In this document: piece by piece, positions 1 through 9,359 of the stretch | How the letters are laid out: the number at the start of each line of letters is the position of its first letter | Numbering within the stretch: position 1 is the stretch's first letter | Assembly (NCBI GenBank): GCA_020740775.1 | Contig: JAHEWK010000009.1 | Location: forward strand, 2,666,001-2,730,000 | Length of the DNA: 64,000 nucleotides | Direction of reading: 5' to 3' | Source of the DNA: Ilyonectria destructans | Taxonomy: Eukaryota > Ascomycota > Sordariomycetes > Hypocreales > Nectriaceae | Position numbers and translations under genes: made by a program | Notes under the pieces: model-generated | What the model saw: the letters and a program-made list of their open reading frames with translations, nothing else | Database searches by the model: none | What the model was told of the DNA's origin: nothing

Positions 1-395
1 ATAGACTTCTGATAGACCGTTCGAGGATCTCTCCCTTATTGAGATTAAGGGGCGCTTAAATAGTAATAGTAGCGTAGTGACTCACGGGAGCATTGGGGAT
101 GACTCTGAGTTTATTCTCCCATTTGAGGTTTTATCAGTACTGCAGCAAGAGCCAATGTGACTCACAGGCGGCATCTTACTGCCGGAGGGGGACCCTCGTA
201 TCTTCAGTACAGATTGGGCGTCCGATATTCGGCCATTGAGCTACCCCTCTGTAAGCAAGATCCTCCCCTCTAGAGTTGCGTATAGGCGTGCTGTCATCCA
301 CTTGTGTGAACGGCCTGTCGGGGTTGTTATTCTCTGCCGATGGGAACCGTGGTGAGCCGATGGCATTATGGATTGAGTTAGCTTGGCATGTCAAG
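1..395. other. Flank left of the Fot1-type transposon, no supported gene
   Basis: Normal-GC sequence with no reading frame I can tie to a family. A 72-codon open frame on the minus strand lacks any recognisable motif. The stretch ends at the TA target site of the neighbouring transposon. Confidence 0.5.
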
Positions 396-397
396 TA

Positions 398-494
398 CCC
401 GGGGGCTTGACTAAGCAGACTTCGCTAGCTAGGCTGCCCCTCTCCTCACCGGAGAGGGGGTAACATTACTCGTAACCGCGTCGCATGTGTAACC
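398..494 (+). repeat. Left terminal inverted repeat of the Fot1-type element
   Basis: Pairs with 4101-4197. The outer 80 bp match almost perfectly; inner bases differ mainly by transitions. It is preceded by TA at 396-397. Confidence 0.88.
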
Positions 495-1486
495 ATCTTC
501 CTCAGACTCTATATAAGCCAGTTACCTCAATTCAAGCCCAATCTCTTTCAAATTTTCAATCTATAATATTTTATCATTTATCTCAATATGCCTCAAATTT
601 CAGATAAATCCCGCCAAGCTGCAGCTCATACGGCTCGCGCCTATCTCGCTGGCGAGGCGGTCACACAGACAACTCGGGGCAGCCCCGCACTTCCTCACAA
701 GAGGACTATAGTTAAATTAGCCGCCCACTACCACACCAATACATCAATCGTAAAGAAATATATATCGTTATTAAGAGCGGGAAAAGTTCTTCCTTCTGGT
801 AGGAAAGATAGCCAGCCGCCGGCCCTTATAGCAGCGGAGGAACGGGCTTTAGTTGCCTTCATTAAGACCGTCGAAAAGAGCGCATTTGCAGTTACAGAGC
901 CCACCATCTATAACTACACTAGCTTCCTATGAAAATACCATATTAAAGGTCCTAAGATAGCAGTCTTAAAGATATAGATATAGCAATTTAAAGCCTATCA
1001 TCTAGAGCTATAGCATAAGACCCTAAAGATTAAGGAAATCATCTATACTAGCGCCGAGCTTAATATCCTAAGACTAGAGGACTGGTTTGATAAATTTAAG
1101 GCTATTATAGCCAGGAAAAATATTATAAAGTCTAATTTTTAGAACTTTAATAAGTCTCCCCTTTAAATTAGATAGGTAAATAGCAGTATAAAGATCTTCT
1201 TAATATAAATAAAGAAAAAAACTTATATTATTATCTTTCAACCCGGCAATAAGAACTTACTTATAGCTATAAATATAATTAATACAGCTAGATAAATAAT
1301 ATTATCTTTTCTTATTCTAATAGTAAAGATATTACTAGAGGAATATATTATAGCTGATATTAATAACCAGATAGTTATTATAACTATAGCTTCTAACTTT
1401 AATAATACCTAATAGGCCTGGCAGTAGCTATAGCACTTTAATTATTACTCTTTTAACTGCAGTAATAATTTCACTAACTTTATAAT

Positions 1487-2038
1487 TGTTAAAGTCTATA
1501 AATATATAACTTTATAACTTCTTTATAAGATTAAGCTTTAAGCTTTAAGCTTTAAAATATAGCTTAAAAATCCTATAAAAATTCTTATAAGAAGATACTA
1601 AAATACAGTATTATTACTGATATTCATACTGTATGACTAATCAGCCCGAATCGGCTTATTAATCTATCCGCGCTTTGAAATCAGTTGATTTTAAAGTATA
1701 CGCTATTTGGAATCAATATTACTCAATAAGGAAAGTACCCATAAGGACAAATGCAGTACCATAAGAAAGCTGGAATTTTAGGCTTTCCAATGGTATATAT
1801 ATTGTCTTAATACAATAGCTGGATTTTAAGCAAATTGTCTATAAAAAGGCTGAGACCCTCTGGGTAATTCCAGAATTAATTTATATCATCACTACATAAT
1901 ACACTATTAATACACTATCTTATACTATCTTATACTATCTACCTCTTATCTTTATATACCCCTTAACCTTATATCCTTTATTAGGATATTTCTTTTATAA
2001 TTATATTACTTTATTCCACTGCCTTATAACCTCCAACA
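1487..2038. repeat. Solo LTR, family A (552 bp), target duplication ATAAT
   Basis: Begins TGTTAAAGTC and ends ACCTCCAACA, flanked by ATAAT at 1482-1486 and 2039-2043. By eye it is indistinguishable over its length from the reverse complement of 53894-54445. It carries three tandem AAGCTTT units near the start. It interrupts the transposase relic. Coding polarity of the family is unknown. Confidence 0.9.
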
Positions 2039-2238
2039 ATAATTAAAACCTAATTTAGCTACAGTCCTAACCTTATAAAGGAGTCTTAGAATATAGAATT
2101 AGCCTATTCTATATCTTAAATAACTAGAAAGTCAGACTCTATTTACTGCCTGCTTCTTATAGATAGTTTTTCTACTTATAAAGACCCTAATTTTATCTAG
2201 TATTATTATATATTTAATATTATCCCTTTCTACCTTCC

Positions 2239-2669
2239 TGTTACGGCTCAGACAGCATGAGCGCTTAACATCACGTGGCCCCCACAAATTTCTCCCAATC
2301 ACGGACCACCCAGCACGGCTCACGCCGCCCTGGACCAACTCACCCGTGAGCCACTCGGGCTCACGCGTGAGCCGGCCAGACTCACCTGCAATCCAAGAAC
2401 TCACTTCGTGAGCCACACTTGATATATAACCACATTCATTTAGCACTTTCCTAGATAGATAGCTCACCAGCTTTCAATACAACTTGGTTACCTCACTCAC
2501 CTTGACTCGCTACGCATCACTGTGCTTGACTATTACCAGACGTAACATTTACCCAGTAAGTGACGCCCTAACCTATCTGCTAACATAAACCTACGGTTTA
2601 TCCACCAGCAACCTACCTCTTGCCTACCCTATACCACGTATACGGCAGACCTGAGGCACAACCGTTACA
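2239..2669. repeat. Solo LTR, family B (431 bp), target duplication CTTCC
   Basis: Begins TGTTACGGCTCAG and ends CACAACCGTTACA, flanked by CTTCC at 2234-2238 and 2670-2674. It contains repeated GGCTCAC/GTGAGCC palindrome-like motifs. Its GC content is normal inside an AT-rich host, so it inserted after the host was mutated or escaped RIP. No other copy is in the window. Confidence 0.88.
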
Positions 2670-4100
2670 CTTCCTTTATATATAAATTATCTTCTTCAAC
2701 CTCTTAATATTAGGGTCTATTAGTATCTTAAAAGGGAATAACAGTACACTTTAAATAACTTCCTTATTGCCGGCAGCATATAGATAACCCGATTTAACTT
2801 CCTCAATCTATAGAATCAGCTATATAATACAGTATTTAAAGTATACTATATTTATATTAGATTTAAAAAGGCCGGCCTTATGCCCTTTAACCTAGAGCTG
2901 GTCCTAGAGCCCCTACGTCAAGCTGCTAAAGACCTCAAAGAGCCTCTATTTCCTAAGCGGCTACAGAGAGATACTATTACGCCCCGGAAGGCTAAAAAAG
3001 ACCTATATTTAATTCGGAATAAATTACACATCTTAAGCAGCCTAACGCAAGCTATTATCGCACACGCTAAAGCTACTCTAGATATCTCTATTATTACAAT
3101 ATCATTATATCAGAAGATCCTACAGCTTCAAAAAGAACAGATAAGACTGAAATCCCAGCGTACACACATAAGGCGTCAAATCCGGGTTGATAATAGGGTA
3201 TATACTGTAGACCAGCTACATCAGAAAGTCAACGCTCAAAGTCATGAAGAGCGGGTTACAGCTGCTAGGAAGGAAGGCTGGCTCCAAGCCGAGCTTTTTC
3301 GCAATCTTCGTAACAAGGCTGCTAAAGGCAGTGACAAGGCTGCTAGCCGGCCTCATCCTCGGGGCCGGGCGGCTGCTATTATAAAGGCAGCCCGGGAAGC
3401 TGACGAGGAAGCCCAGATGCAAGCCCTTAGAGAGCGGCAGCAGACCTCTTATAATAATGATACTATTGAGCAGCTATTACAGCAGTGGGCTGATACTGAT
3501 AACTAAGAGCGGTTACATCTCTACACAATACAGCCACTTTTAACCCTCTTAGCAATCCCGGCTGTAATCACTTAGAAGGAAGAAAAAGATACTAGAACTG
3601 CTAATTAAGCCAGAAGCCAGAAGACCGACTATAACTTTATCTTAATAGCCTTATCGATTAAGCTACTATCTTTACTGTAAGAAGGTATATCAGATAGTAA
3701 TAATATTAAAATTATTATAACTATATAAATTAAGGCTACAATCCGATATATTTCTAATATTTAGAATCATCTAGTTGCTAATAAAATAGCCGAGGAAAGT
3801 AAGGTATAGTTACAGCCTGTAAATTACAGAGGATTTAGCTATAATTAGATTCCTAATTATTATTTAGATAATAAGGTTAAGCTGGAAATTACAATTAGGG
3901 CTACTCAGATTACTATACTAAAGTTGCAGCAGCAGACAAAAGGTCTAAATTGACTAAATTACTACAACACCAAATATCAATAAAAATAGCCCAAATTGAG
4001 ATATATTATATTTTAGATTTTCAGCTCTCTAATAGTATATCTATTTTTCTCGTCAGCCCGCTGCTTGCTGCCAAATTGTATTAGTGAAGTTAGAAAAGGC

Positions 4101-4197
4101 GGTTACATATACAATGCGGTTACAAGTAATATTACCCCCTCTCCGGTAAGGAGAGGGGCAGCCTAGCTAGCGAAGTCTGCTTAGTCAAGCCCCCGGG
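4101..4197 (-). repeat. Right terminal inverted repeat of the Fot1-type element
   Basis: Reverse complement of 398-494, followed by TA at 4198-4199. Confidence 0.88.
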
Positions 4198-4468
4198 TAC
4201 GCCCTGTTTGTCGCCCGGGATATATGTGCTAGCGCTGCATTGAACTTCTCCCACGCCTTCAGGCATTGGGCAATGCAATGCTTTGCGTTTCTTCGCCAAT
4301 AGATCGCAGTGTGGATTTATCCTTTCGGTCTGTAGTACAAGACACCCACACCTCCACCGGATACCACGGCTACGTCGGGTAAATCGGGTTCCCTACACGG
4401 TTTAAAACGCTGCAGAGCACCAGCAATTGAGGGTTGGTTCGTACGCAGTTTCCATCTACCGTATCACT

Positions 4469-4999
4469 ATGGCGAGATTCAGAATCGGAAACGAAGGGTC
4501 ATCGGTCCCTCTAGATGAGGCTCTTCCTCTAGTCTTATTGGGGCACCGTGAGCCCCTCAAATATGGGGGCACGTTCGACAAGTTCGAGCATGTTGACTTG
4601 ACGCAAATAATTGCGCGCGAATAGGTCAATGTTGATCTAGCAGAGGTTCTCCGAGCTTCAAACTTGGATGACTTGATCCGAGATCTCGCTATAATCGGTA
4701 AATATTCCCCCTCTTGTACGGTCTAAGCGAGGACGAGTCGAGCCACTTTTTGAGTTGGTTCCTTCAACTTGTCGTGGAAAACCACGACTTGCAGGTTCGA
4801 AGTCGGTGGCAGAACGTTAACGACATCGCGATTTGGAACAACCGCTCAGTCTACCATGCCGCTACTCCGAATTATCTGTATGGAGACTATGGCGCGAGGG
4901 AAGGAACTCGGGCTGTGCGTAGGCGAACGGCCGTATTTTGATCCCGAGAGCAATAGTGGCAGCAAGGACCTTGAAAGAGTAGATTCGCATAAACAATAG
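4469..4999 (+). pseudogene. TauD/TfdA-type Fe(II)/2-oxoglutarate dioxygenase relic with internal deletion
   Basis: The N-terminal piece (from ATG 4469) matches the fungal TauD pattern: a GTFDKFEHVD-like segment, then REFVNVDL and LIRDLAII across a TAG at 4624. It then jumps near 4700-4715 to the family's C-terminal part, with LYGLSEDES, LVVENHDLQVR and NDIAIWNNRSVYHA. The central block that normally holds the HxD iron-binding motif, roughly 200 residues, is missing. A further frameshift near 4915 separates GDYGAREGTRAV from GERPYFDPES. The enzyme would be inactive. The family normally oxidises taurine or other sulfonates or ethers using 2-oxoglutarate. Confidence 0.75.
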
Positions 5000-5011
5000 T
5001 TCTAGAAGAAT

Positions 5012-6592
5012 TCAAGCCTGGAGACAAGATTTCATGTCCCACAGAGGCCATACAATCTCGTACAGGAACCTTGAGGGGTTGTATGCATCCGAACCCTTCA
5101 CGCCAAGACATTTCACCACAATGTCCTGGTATCTCTGCCCCAGCACCACAGCCAACTTATCGCGTGCTAGATCCATCAACACTTGTCTAACCCTGGTGCG
5201 CCTCTCCTCCATGTTTTCGAACTTTTGCTCCCGCACCTTGCGCACAGATTTCTCCTTTTGCAGCGGCAGCCAAAGGCCGATCTCCAACAAGACGACGCCG
5301 AGGCTGTACAGGTCGTGGTTCATCTGGTATCGCGGTTGGTCGTTCCCGGGCCTTCCTTGCCGATCTGGGTGCTGGAATAGGTCGGATGCAAACTTATCCG
5401 CTTCCGAGGCAGCAGTTTCGTAGCCGCCGATAGAGTATATGCCGTCTTTGGACCTAGCGCCGTCGAATCCTATGAGGAATGGTCTTCCAAGATACGGGGT
5501 TGTGGAAGATTTCGGGTCTGGCTGGGGCCTTTGCTTCTCGGCGAGTATCAAGATATTGCTAGTTCGGAGATTCTCGTGGACCCAGCCGTAGCTATGGAGG
5601 AAGAACAGAGCGACCGCGATCATGGATGCGGCCGAAACTCGTGCGTCGAGAGCGTGTCTCGGCGTGTACGTGATATTGGTTGGGTCCGTCTTCGCAGGCG
5701 TGCCTTGGGCTATGATGGACCGGAGAGTGACTGGTCCATCCTCATGGCCCGCCTGCGACGGCAACTCGTAGCCTCGGGGTATCTTGAACACTAGGCCGAA
5801 TCGATACATCTGAGGATCAGCGATGTATCCAGCAGAGGCAAGAATCCCGGTCGCCACAGAGTCGGCCAACGAGAGAAAGTTGCACAGCCTGCCGATCTGT
5901 TCCTCAATATAGGTGATGCGGTCCTCGTCGGTGCCGCTGTCATACGACTTGTATTCCACGAGAACACCTGCTCCGAGATATTCTGCTGGGCGCAGTCTAC
6001 CCAATGTGCTCTGTAGATGGATCTCAGTAGCATCTCTTCGCAGCTGTCGGATTTCCATCGCAGCCGCAGTGACGGCCAGCGAGCTGAATGACGCGCTCAA
6101 TGAGGTTATCATCTGACCAGCAGAACGACCGCTGGCACCTTGGTCTTGTGAAGCCTCGAGGCTGTCTCGAATTCTCTTGCTGAGTGACGACTTCAGCTCG
6201 TTGAAGAGGCTAGACCAATTCCTCAGGTGCGCTGCCACTGCCTCCAACTGCCTTTTGCGGTACGACACCCACGCAACCTTGAGACCGAGTCGTTTCCACT
6301 TTGAGTCCTCGGTGGGTATCTTGGCAAACATGTCCCGTATCTTCTCGATTTCTGGCTGCAGCACGTCGCACGCGGCGATGATGGTCGTCTGCTCATCCGC
6401 GCCCAGGTTCGCCCCGACTGCCTGGCGGAACATCTTGACGAATCCTTGCAGCGTGACGGCACTCAGCCGCATCTGAGCAACCAGATTCTCCTCGTCGCTG
6501 TCCGCTGCGACGAAATCGCTGATCCCAGTATAGAGCAGCTGGGCGAGCGTGATGGCGTTTACAATCGTGCCGAACGGGTCCGGTGCGGACAT
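5012..6592 (-). CDS. HeLo-like N-terminal domain fused to a kinase-like (pseudokinase) domain
   Basis: Single-exon, 526 residues. Residues 1-195 are alpha-helical and resemble the HeLo-like/STAND-associated N-terminal domains of fungal cell-death proteins (start DPFGTIVNAITLAQLL). Residues 200-525 look like a protein kinase fold: a beta-3-type lysine (K215 in LVEYKSY), an alpha-C glutamate candidate near 230, a catalytic loop changed to WVHENLRTSNILI (HRD replaced by HEN at 339-341), and a metal-binding loop changed to GFDGA (375-379). A C-lobe motif DLYSLGVVLLEIG is kept. The missing catalytic Asp suggests a pseudokinase or regulated scaffold rather than an active enzyme. It is head-to-head with a kinase gene at 6891. 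The start is the only ATG preceding the conserved domain. Membrane or prion-signalling roles are inference. Confidence 0.72.
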   Translation of the reverse strand: MSAPDPFGTIVNAITLAQLLYTGISDFVAADSDEENLVAQMRLSAVTLQGFVKMFRQAVGANLGADEQTTIIAACDVLQPEIEKIRDMFAKIPTEDSKWKRLGLKVAWVSYRKRQLEAVAAHLRNWSSLFNELKSSLSKRIRDSLEASQDQGASGRSAGQMITSLSASFSSLAVTAAAMEIRQLRRDATEIHLQSTLGRLRPAEYLGAGVLVEYKSYDSGTDEDRITYIEEQIGRLCNFLSLADSVATGILASAGYIADPQMYRFGLVFKIPRGYELPSQAGHEDGPVTLRSIIAQGTPAKTDPTNITYTPRHALDARVSAASMIAVALFFLHSYGWVHENLRTSNILILAEKQRPQPDPKSSTTPYLGRPFLIGFDGARSKDGIYSIGGYETAASEADKFASDLFQHPDRQGRPGNDQPRYQMNHDLYSLGVVLLEIGLWLPLQKEKSVRKVREQKFENMEERRTRVRQVLMDLARDKLAVVLGQRYQDIVVKCLGVKGSDAYNPSRFLYEIVWPLWDMKSCLQA

Positions 6593-6890
6593 GGTTGGAA
6601 GTTTGAGCTTCGGTCCTCTACGGCGTTCTGGGAGATTGTGATGTTGATTAAGGGAAGCTGAGTTAGTTCTCGGCTCTACTGGACACTTATTGGCGTGACT
6701 TTATCAGCTGATGCGTAGAGGCGTGCGCCAAGCCAGACTATTGGAAGAGTGCATCCTCAGCCGCACTCGCGTTTCTCGATAAAGGTGCACCAGCCAAATC
6801 GCAGATTCCTCGCAACTTCGATTCGGCCTCGCCAGACAAGAACACTCTAACACGTTATCTCAGACCATTGACTTGGATTCCGTTGCCAAG
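6593..6890. promoter_or_regulatory. Divergent promoter between the HeLo/pseudokinase and kinase genes
   Basis: A 298-bp spacer separates the two start codons. It contains a CCAAT-like element (reverse strand, near 6740). Shared regulation is plausible from geometry only. Confidence 0.4.
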
Positions 6891-9194
6891 ATGGCGAGTT
6901 CAGACTCCGTATATATCGATGAGGACGTCTACTCGCGAGAGTCCACAGATCCCGACAGCATTGTCCAGGCGACGGGACGAGAGCAGATTCTTGTATGGCA
7001 TTCTTTCCTCGATCTTGTGTTTAGATCCAGCGTTCCCATCATTACTCCATCGGAATTCGAGGGTGGGGGCGTCTGTCGAATCCTCGGACGAGGCGCTACC
7101 ATGGTCGTCTCGGAACGTGTCTTGAAGGCATCACAGTCTAGAGCAGGTGGCGGAGATCAGAAGCAGCCAGCAGTGGTTGCCGTCAAGCAGTTGATAGTCC
7201 GATTCGAGGATTCCGAAGATTATCTCCGCGCTCGCCCTCAACACGAGCTCGCCCTTCTTGCCAACTTCACCCTCGAGCTCCGAGCGCTCTGCCACGGTGC
7301 GCTACGAAGTCATGTCAACATTGTATGACTCCTGGCTTGCCTATGCACTCAGATGAAACGAGTATCTGGCTGACGCTTCGTTCAGGTTCGGCTTCTTGGC
7401 ATAACGTGGGCGGAGAAGGGGACTGCCGGCGCTCGTCGTGGAACGAGCATCGGAATATGCTCCAACCCTTCAAATCCTTATCGATAATCGGAAACTGCGC
7501 GGAGTCCAGAAGGCCGATGTACTCGCGGGAATCGCCGACGGGCTCAGTGCTATACATGTAGGAACCGACCACACGGGTTTATCTCAATGCGATGACTTTA
7601 CAAGACTGACTCGTGGTATACCAGTTGCTTACCCTAGTTCATGGTGACTTGAAGCCTGCCAATGTTCTCATATTTGAACAAGGGACGAACATTGTTCCAA
7701 AGCTGTCCGACTTTGCTTTCTCACGAAGCTGGCGAGAGTCTTTGCCAAGCGGTAGGACGGAGTACTGGAACGCGCCAGAATGCTGTGAGTTCAGTAGTCA
7801 GAAGACTAGAGACGACGACGGCCACCCAAGCTATCGAGACGTCTTCTCTCTGGGTCTCATCTTCTGGTATGTTCTCAATGATAAATTGCCTTTCGCCGAC
7901 ATTGGTGAGGAGACAGACAACAGCAGCGAGACTCGACGCAATATTACCACCGCGAAAGAGTCCGGATACCTGCTTAAGCAGCTATTGGCGGACCGCAAGA
8001 GATACGTAGGACATCCTCGAACGATTTGCAACGAGTTTTTCTAACATGGCTTGCCTGATAGGAAGCGTTCATGCTTGAATCTCATCTTACGGAAGCAGCC
8101 GATGATGACGACGCCATCTTGTCTATCGTGGAGTGCATCAATCATCTTGTTCGGCCCCAGCCGAGCCAAAGACTGAACCAATTCAACGCTGACGTCCCGG
8201 GAAAGCTGCGGTAACTCACAGCCTAGCATCGCGGATACTCAGACATGCGGCTAACGGAAGCTAGAACACGGCGGCGGCTTCTCGAGTCTAGTGATCTTAC
8301 GTGGGATGGATTAAATCTATCCGGGGATATTTGGCCTGGGATAAGAGAGGACATCGAAGACATAAAGCTCCAGTTTAAGAATCGGTCCATGGTAGAGACT
8401 GGCATCCGCTTCAATCTGCACAGAGAACTCGGCCAGCAGGACGAGCGAGGTTGGTCTCTCCGAGTCTTTTCAATCCTGTATATGTGCACTAAATCAAGAT
8501 GTAGATGCCGCTCGACAAGGAAATGGTTTCATCGGACGTTTCTGTCATGATGAAAACCTCTCACGAGGCCACACTCCAGTCAAAAGATGCCTCAAAGGAG
8601 GAGCGGGCCGAGGCAGCCTGGTATCTTGCTCAACTCGCAAGGTTTGACCACCAACCAAGAAAGGAGCAAGAACTGTTGCTAGAGGCTGCAAAACTCGGTA
8701 ATCCACACGCACAGGTCAACTATCTATACCACTGTTTTCGTGACTCTACCGCGGTTTCTGTCGACGAACTAGCTCACAAAGAATGGTTGGTAGCGTCTCT
8801 AACTGGGGAATTTGTCTTCAAAAAGCTGGAGACTTACCCGCCGTCGCCTCTTCAGAAACGTATCTTTTGCGGCTTCCAAGACTTTTATGCGAAAGCTGAT
8901 ACGATGAACAAGGGCGATACCCTGAAAGATTCAGGTACCGAAACAAAGCACGAGATTGCCATCCTGCACGAGGCCTTTGTCAGAGACGTCCTGGGCGGAA
9001 CCTACGCGCCACATCATACAATGCTGGGCGATGGCAAGCGCTGGGCAACCATCGAAGGCGCTAAAGAGAGAACATTCGAGAAGTTCCGCACGGCACATGA
9101 ATCCTTGAGAGAGGTCGTGGGACCAGACACCCTCTGCCAAATAGCCATCTACGGTACAGGGGACGTGGGACGAGATCTCGTCCAGACATACTAG
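6891..9194 (+). pseudogene. Protein kinase with C-terminal Sel1-like helical region; frame breaks present
   Basis: The likely start is ATG 6891 (MASSDSVYIDE). Exons inferred from splice sites: 6891-7322, 7386-7557, 7625-8005, 8062-8210, 8265 onward. Kinase motifs: glycine loop LGRGATMVV, VAVKQL lysine, HVNIVRLLGITW, hinge PALVVERA, HGDLKPANV (catalytic Asp kept), SDFAF (DFG to DFA), APE-like NAPEC, and DVFSLGLIFWYVL. The C-terminal 229-codon frame (8505-9194) includes LLLEAAKLGNPHAQVNYLYHC, a Sel1/TPR-like pattern. A run of four G at 7418-7421 puts the hinge out of frame; three G would restore continuity. A second frame change is needed near 8480-8560. The gene ends just before a repeat boundary and may be truncated. 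Catalytic residues look competent, so an active allele could exist elsewhere. Confidence 0.65.
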
Positions 9195-9250
9195 GTCCGA
9201 TGTTAGCAAGCTACCATAGGGATAAGCAAAGCTAAGGACTCCTCGGCGCC

Positions 9251-9349
9251 GGAGTAATTTGCCTCCATCAGCCCTGCCTTAAGCCGCGGCAGGCGGCTTC
9301 CTCGCTGGCGCTTGTAGGCAGGGCTGCCTTGAGAGGCAAATTGGACTCC
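9251..9349. repeat. Imperfect inverted repeat (hairpin) at a repeat boundary
   Basis: GGAGTAATTTGCCTC and GCCCTGCCTT (9251-9280) pair with AGGCAGGGCTGCC and GAGGCAAATTGGACTCC (9316-9349), leaving a GC-rich loop. It could be a MITE remnant or a structured element end. It marks the switch from genic to AT-rich sequence. Confidence 0.6.
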
Positions 9350-9359
9350 AGCCTTGTTA

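Larger units (their letters stand above)
588..3506 (+). pseudogene. Pogo/Fot1-type transposase, inactivated
   Basis: The first 114 codons (588-932) are open and form a basic N-terminal DNA-binding region with helix-turn-helix-like sequence (KLAAHYHTNTSIVKKYISLL). Reading on past stops gives pogo DDE_1-like blocks, for example a QPGN segment followed by an 'INTAR-IILSF' type block around 1240-1320. The open C-terminal 208 codons (2880-3506) are the helical, charged tail typical of fungal pogo transposases. The frame is broken by many TAG/TAA codons consistent with C-to-T changes and by the two solo LTR insertions. Removing these leaves roughly 640 codons, a plausible length for the family. A TATA-like motif lies near 511. 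Not functional. Confidence 0.8.
398..4197 (+). mobile_element. RIP-mutated pogo/Fot1-type (Tc1-mariner) DNA transposon with nested solo LTRs
   Basis: The ends are inverted repeats of about 97 bp (398-494 and 4101-4197), beginning CCCGGGGGCTTGACTAAGC and nearly identical apart from C/T differences. They are flanked by TA on both sides (396-397 and 4198-4199), the Tc1/mariner target duplication. Inside lies a pogo-type transposase relic. Two solo LTRs with their own 5-bp duplications sit within it; subtracting them leaves about 2.8 kb. The interior is AT-rich with many TAG/TAA codons where glutamine or tryptophan is expected, the RIP signature. Confidence 0.88.

Noticed and set aside
2132..2467. 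111-codon minus frame
   Set aside because: Runs across the boundary of the family B solo LTR, so it is an artefact of insertion.
5034..6476. Several plus-strand open frames of 65-129 codons
   Set aside because: Shadows of the 526-residue minus-strand gene; no motifs of their own.
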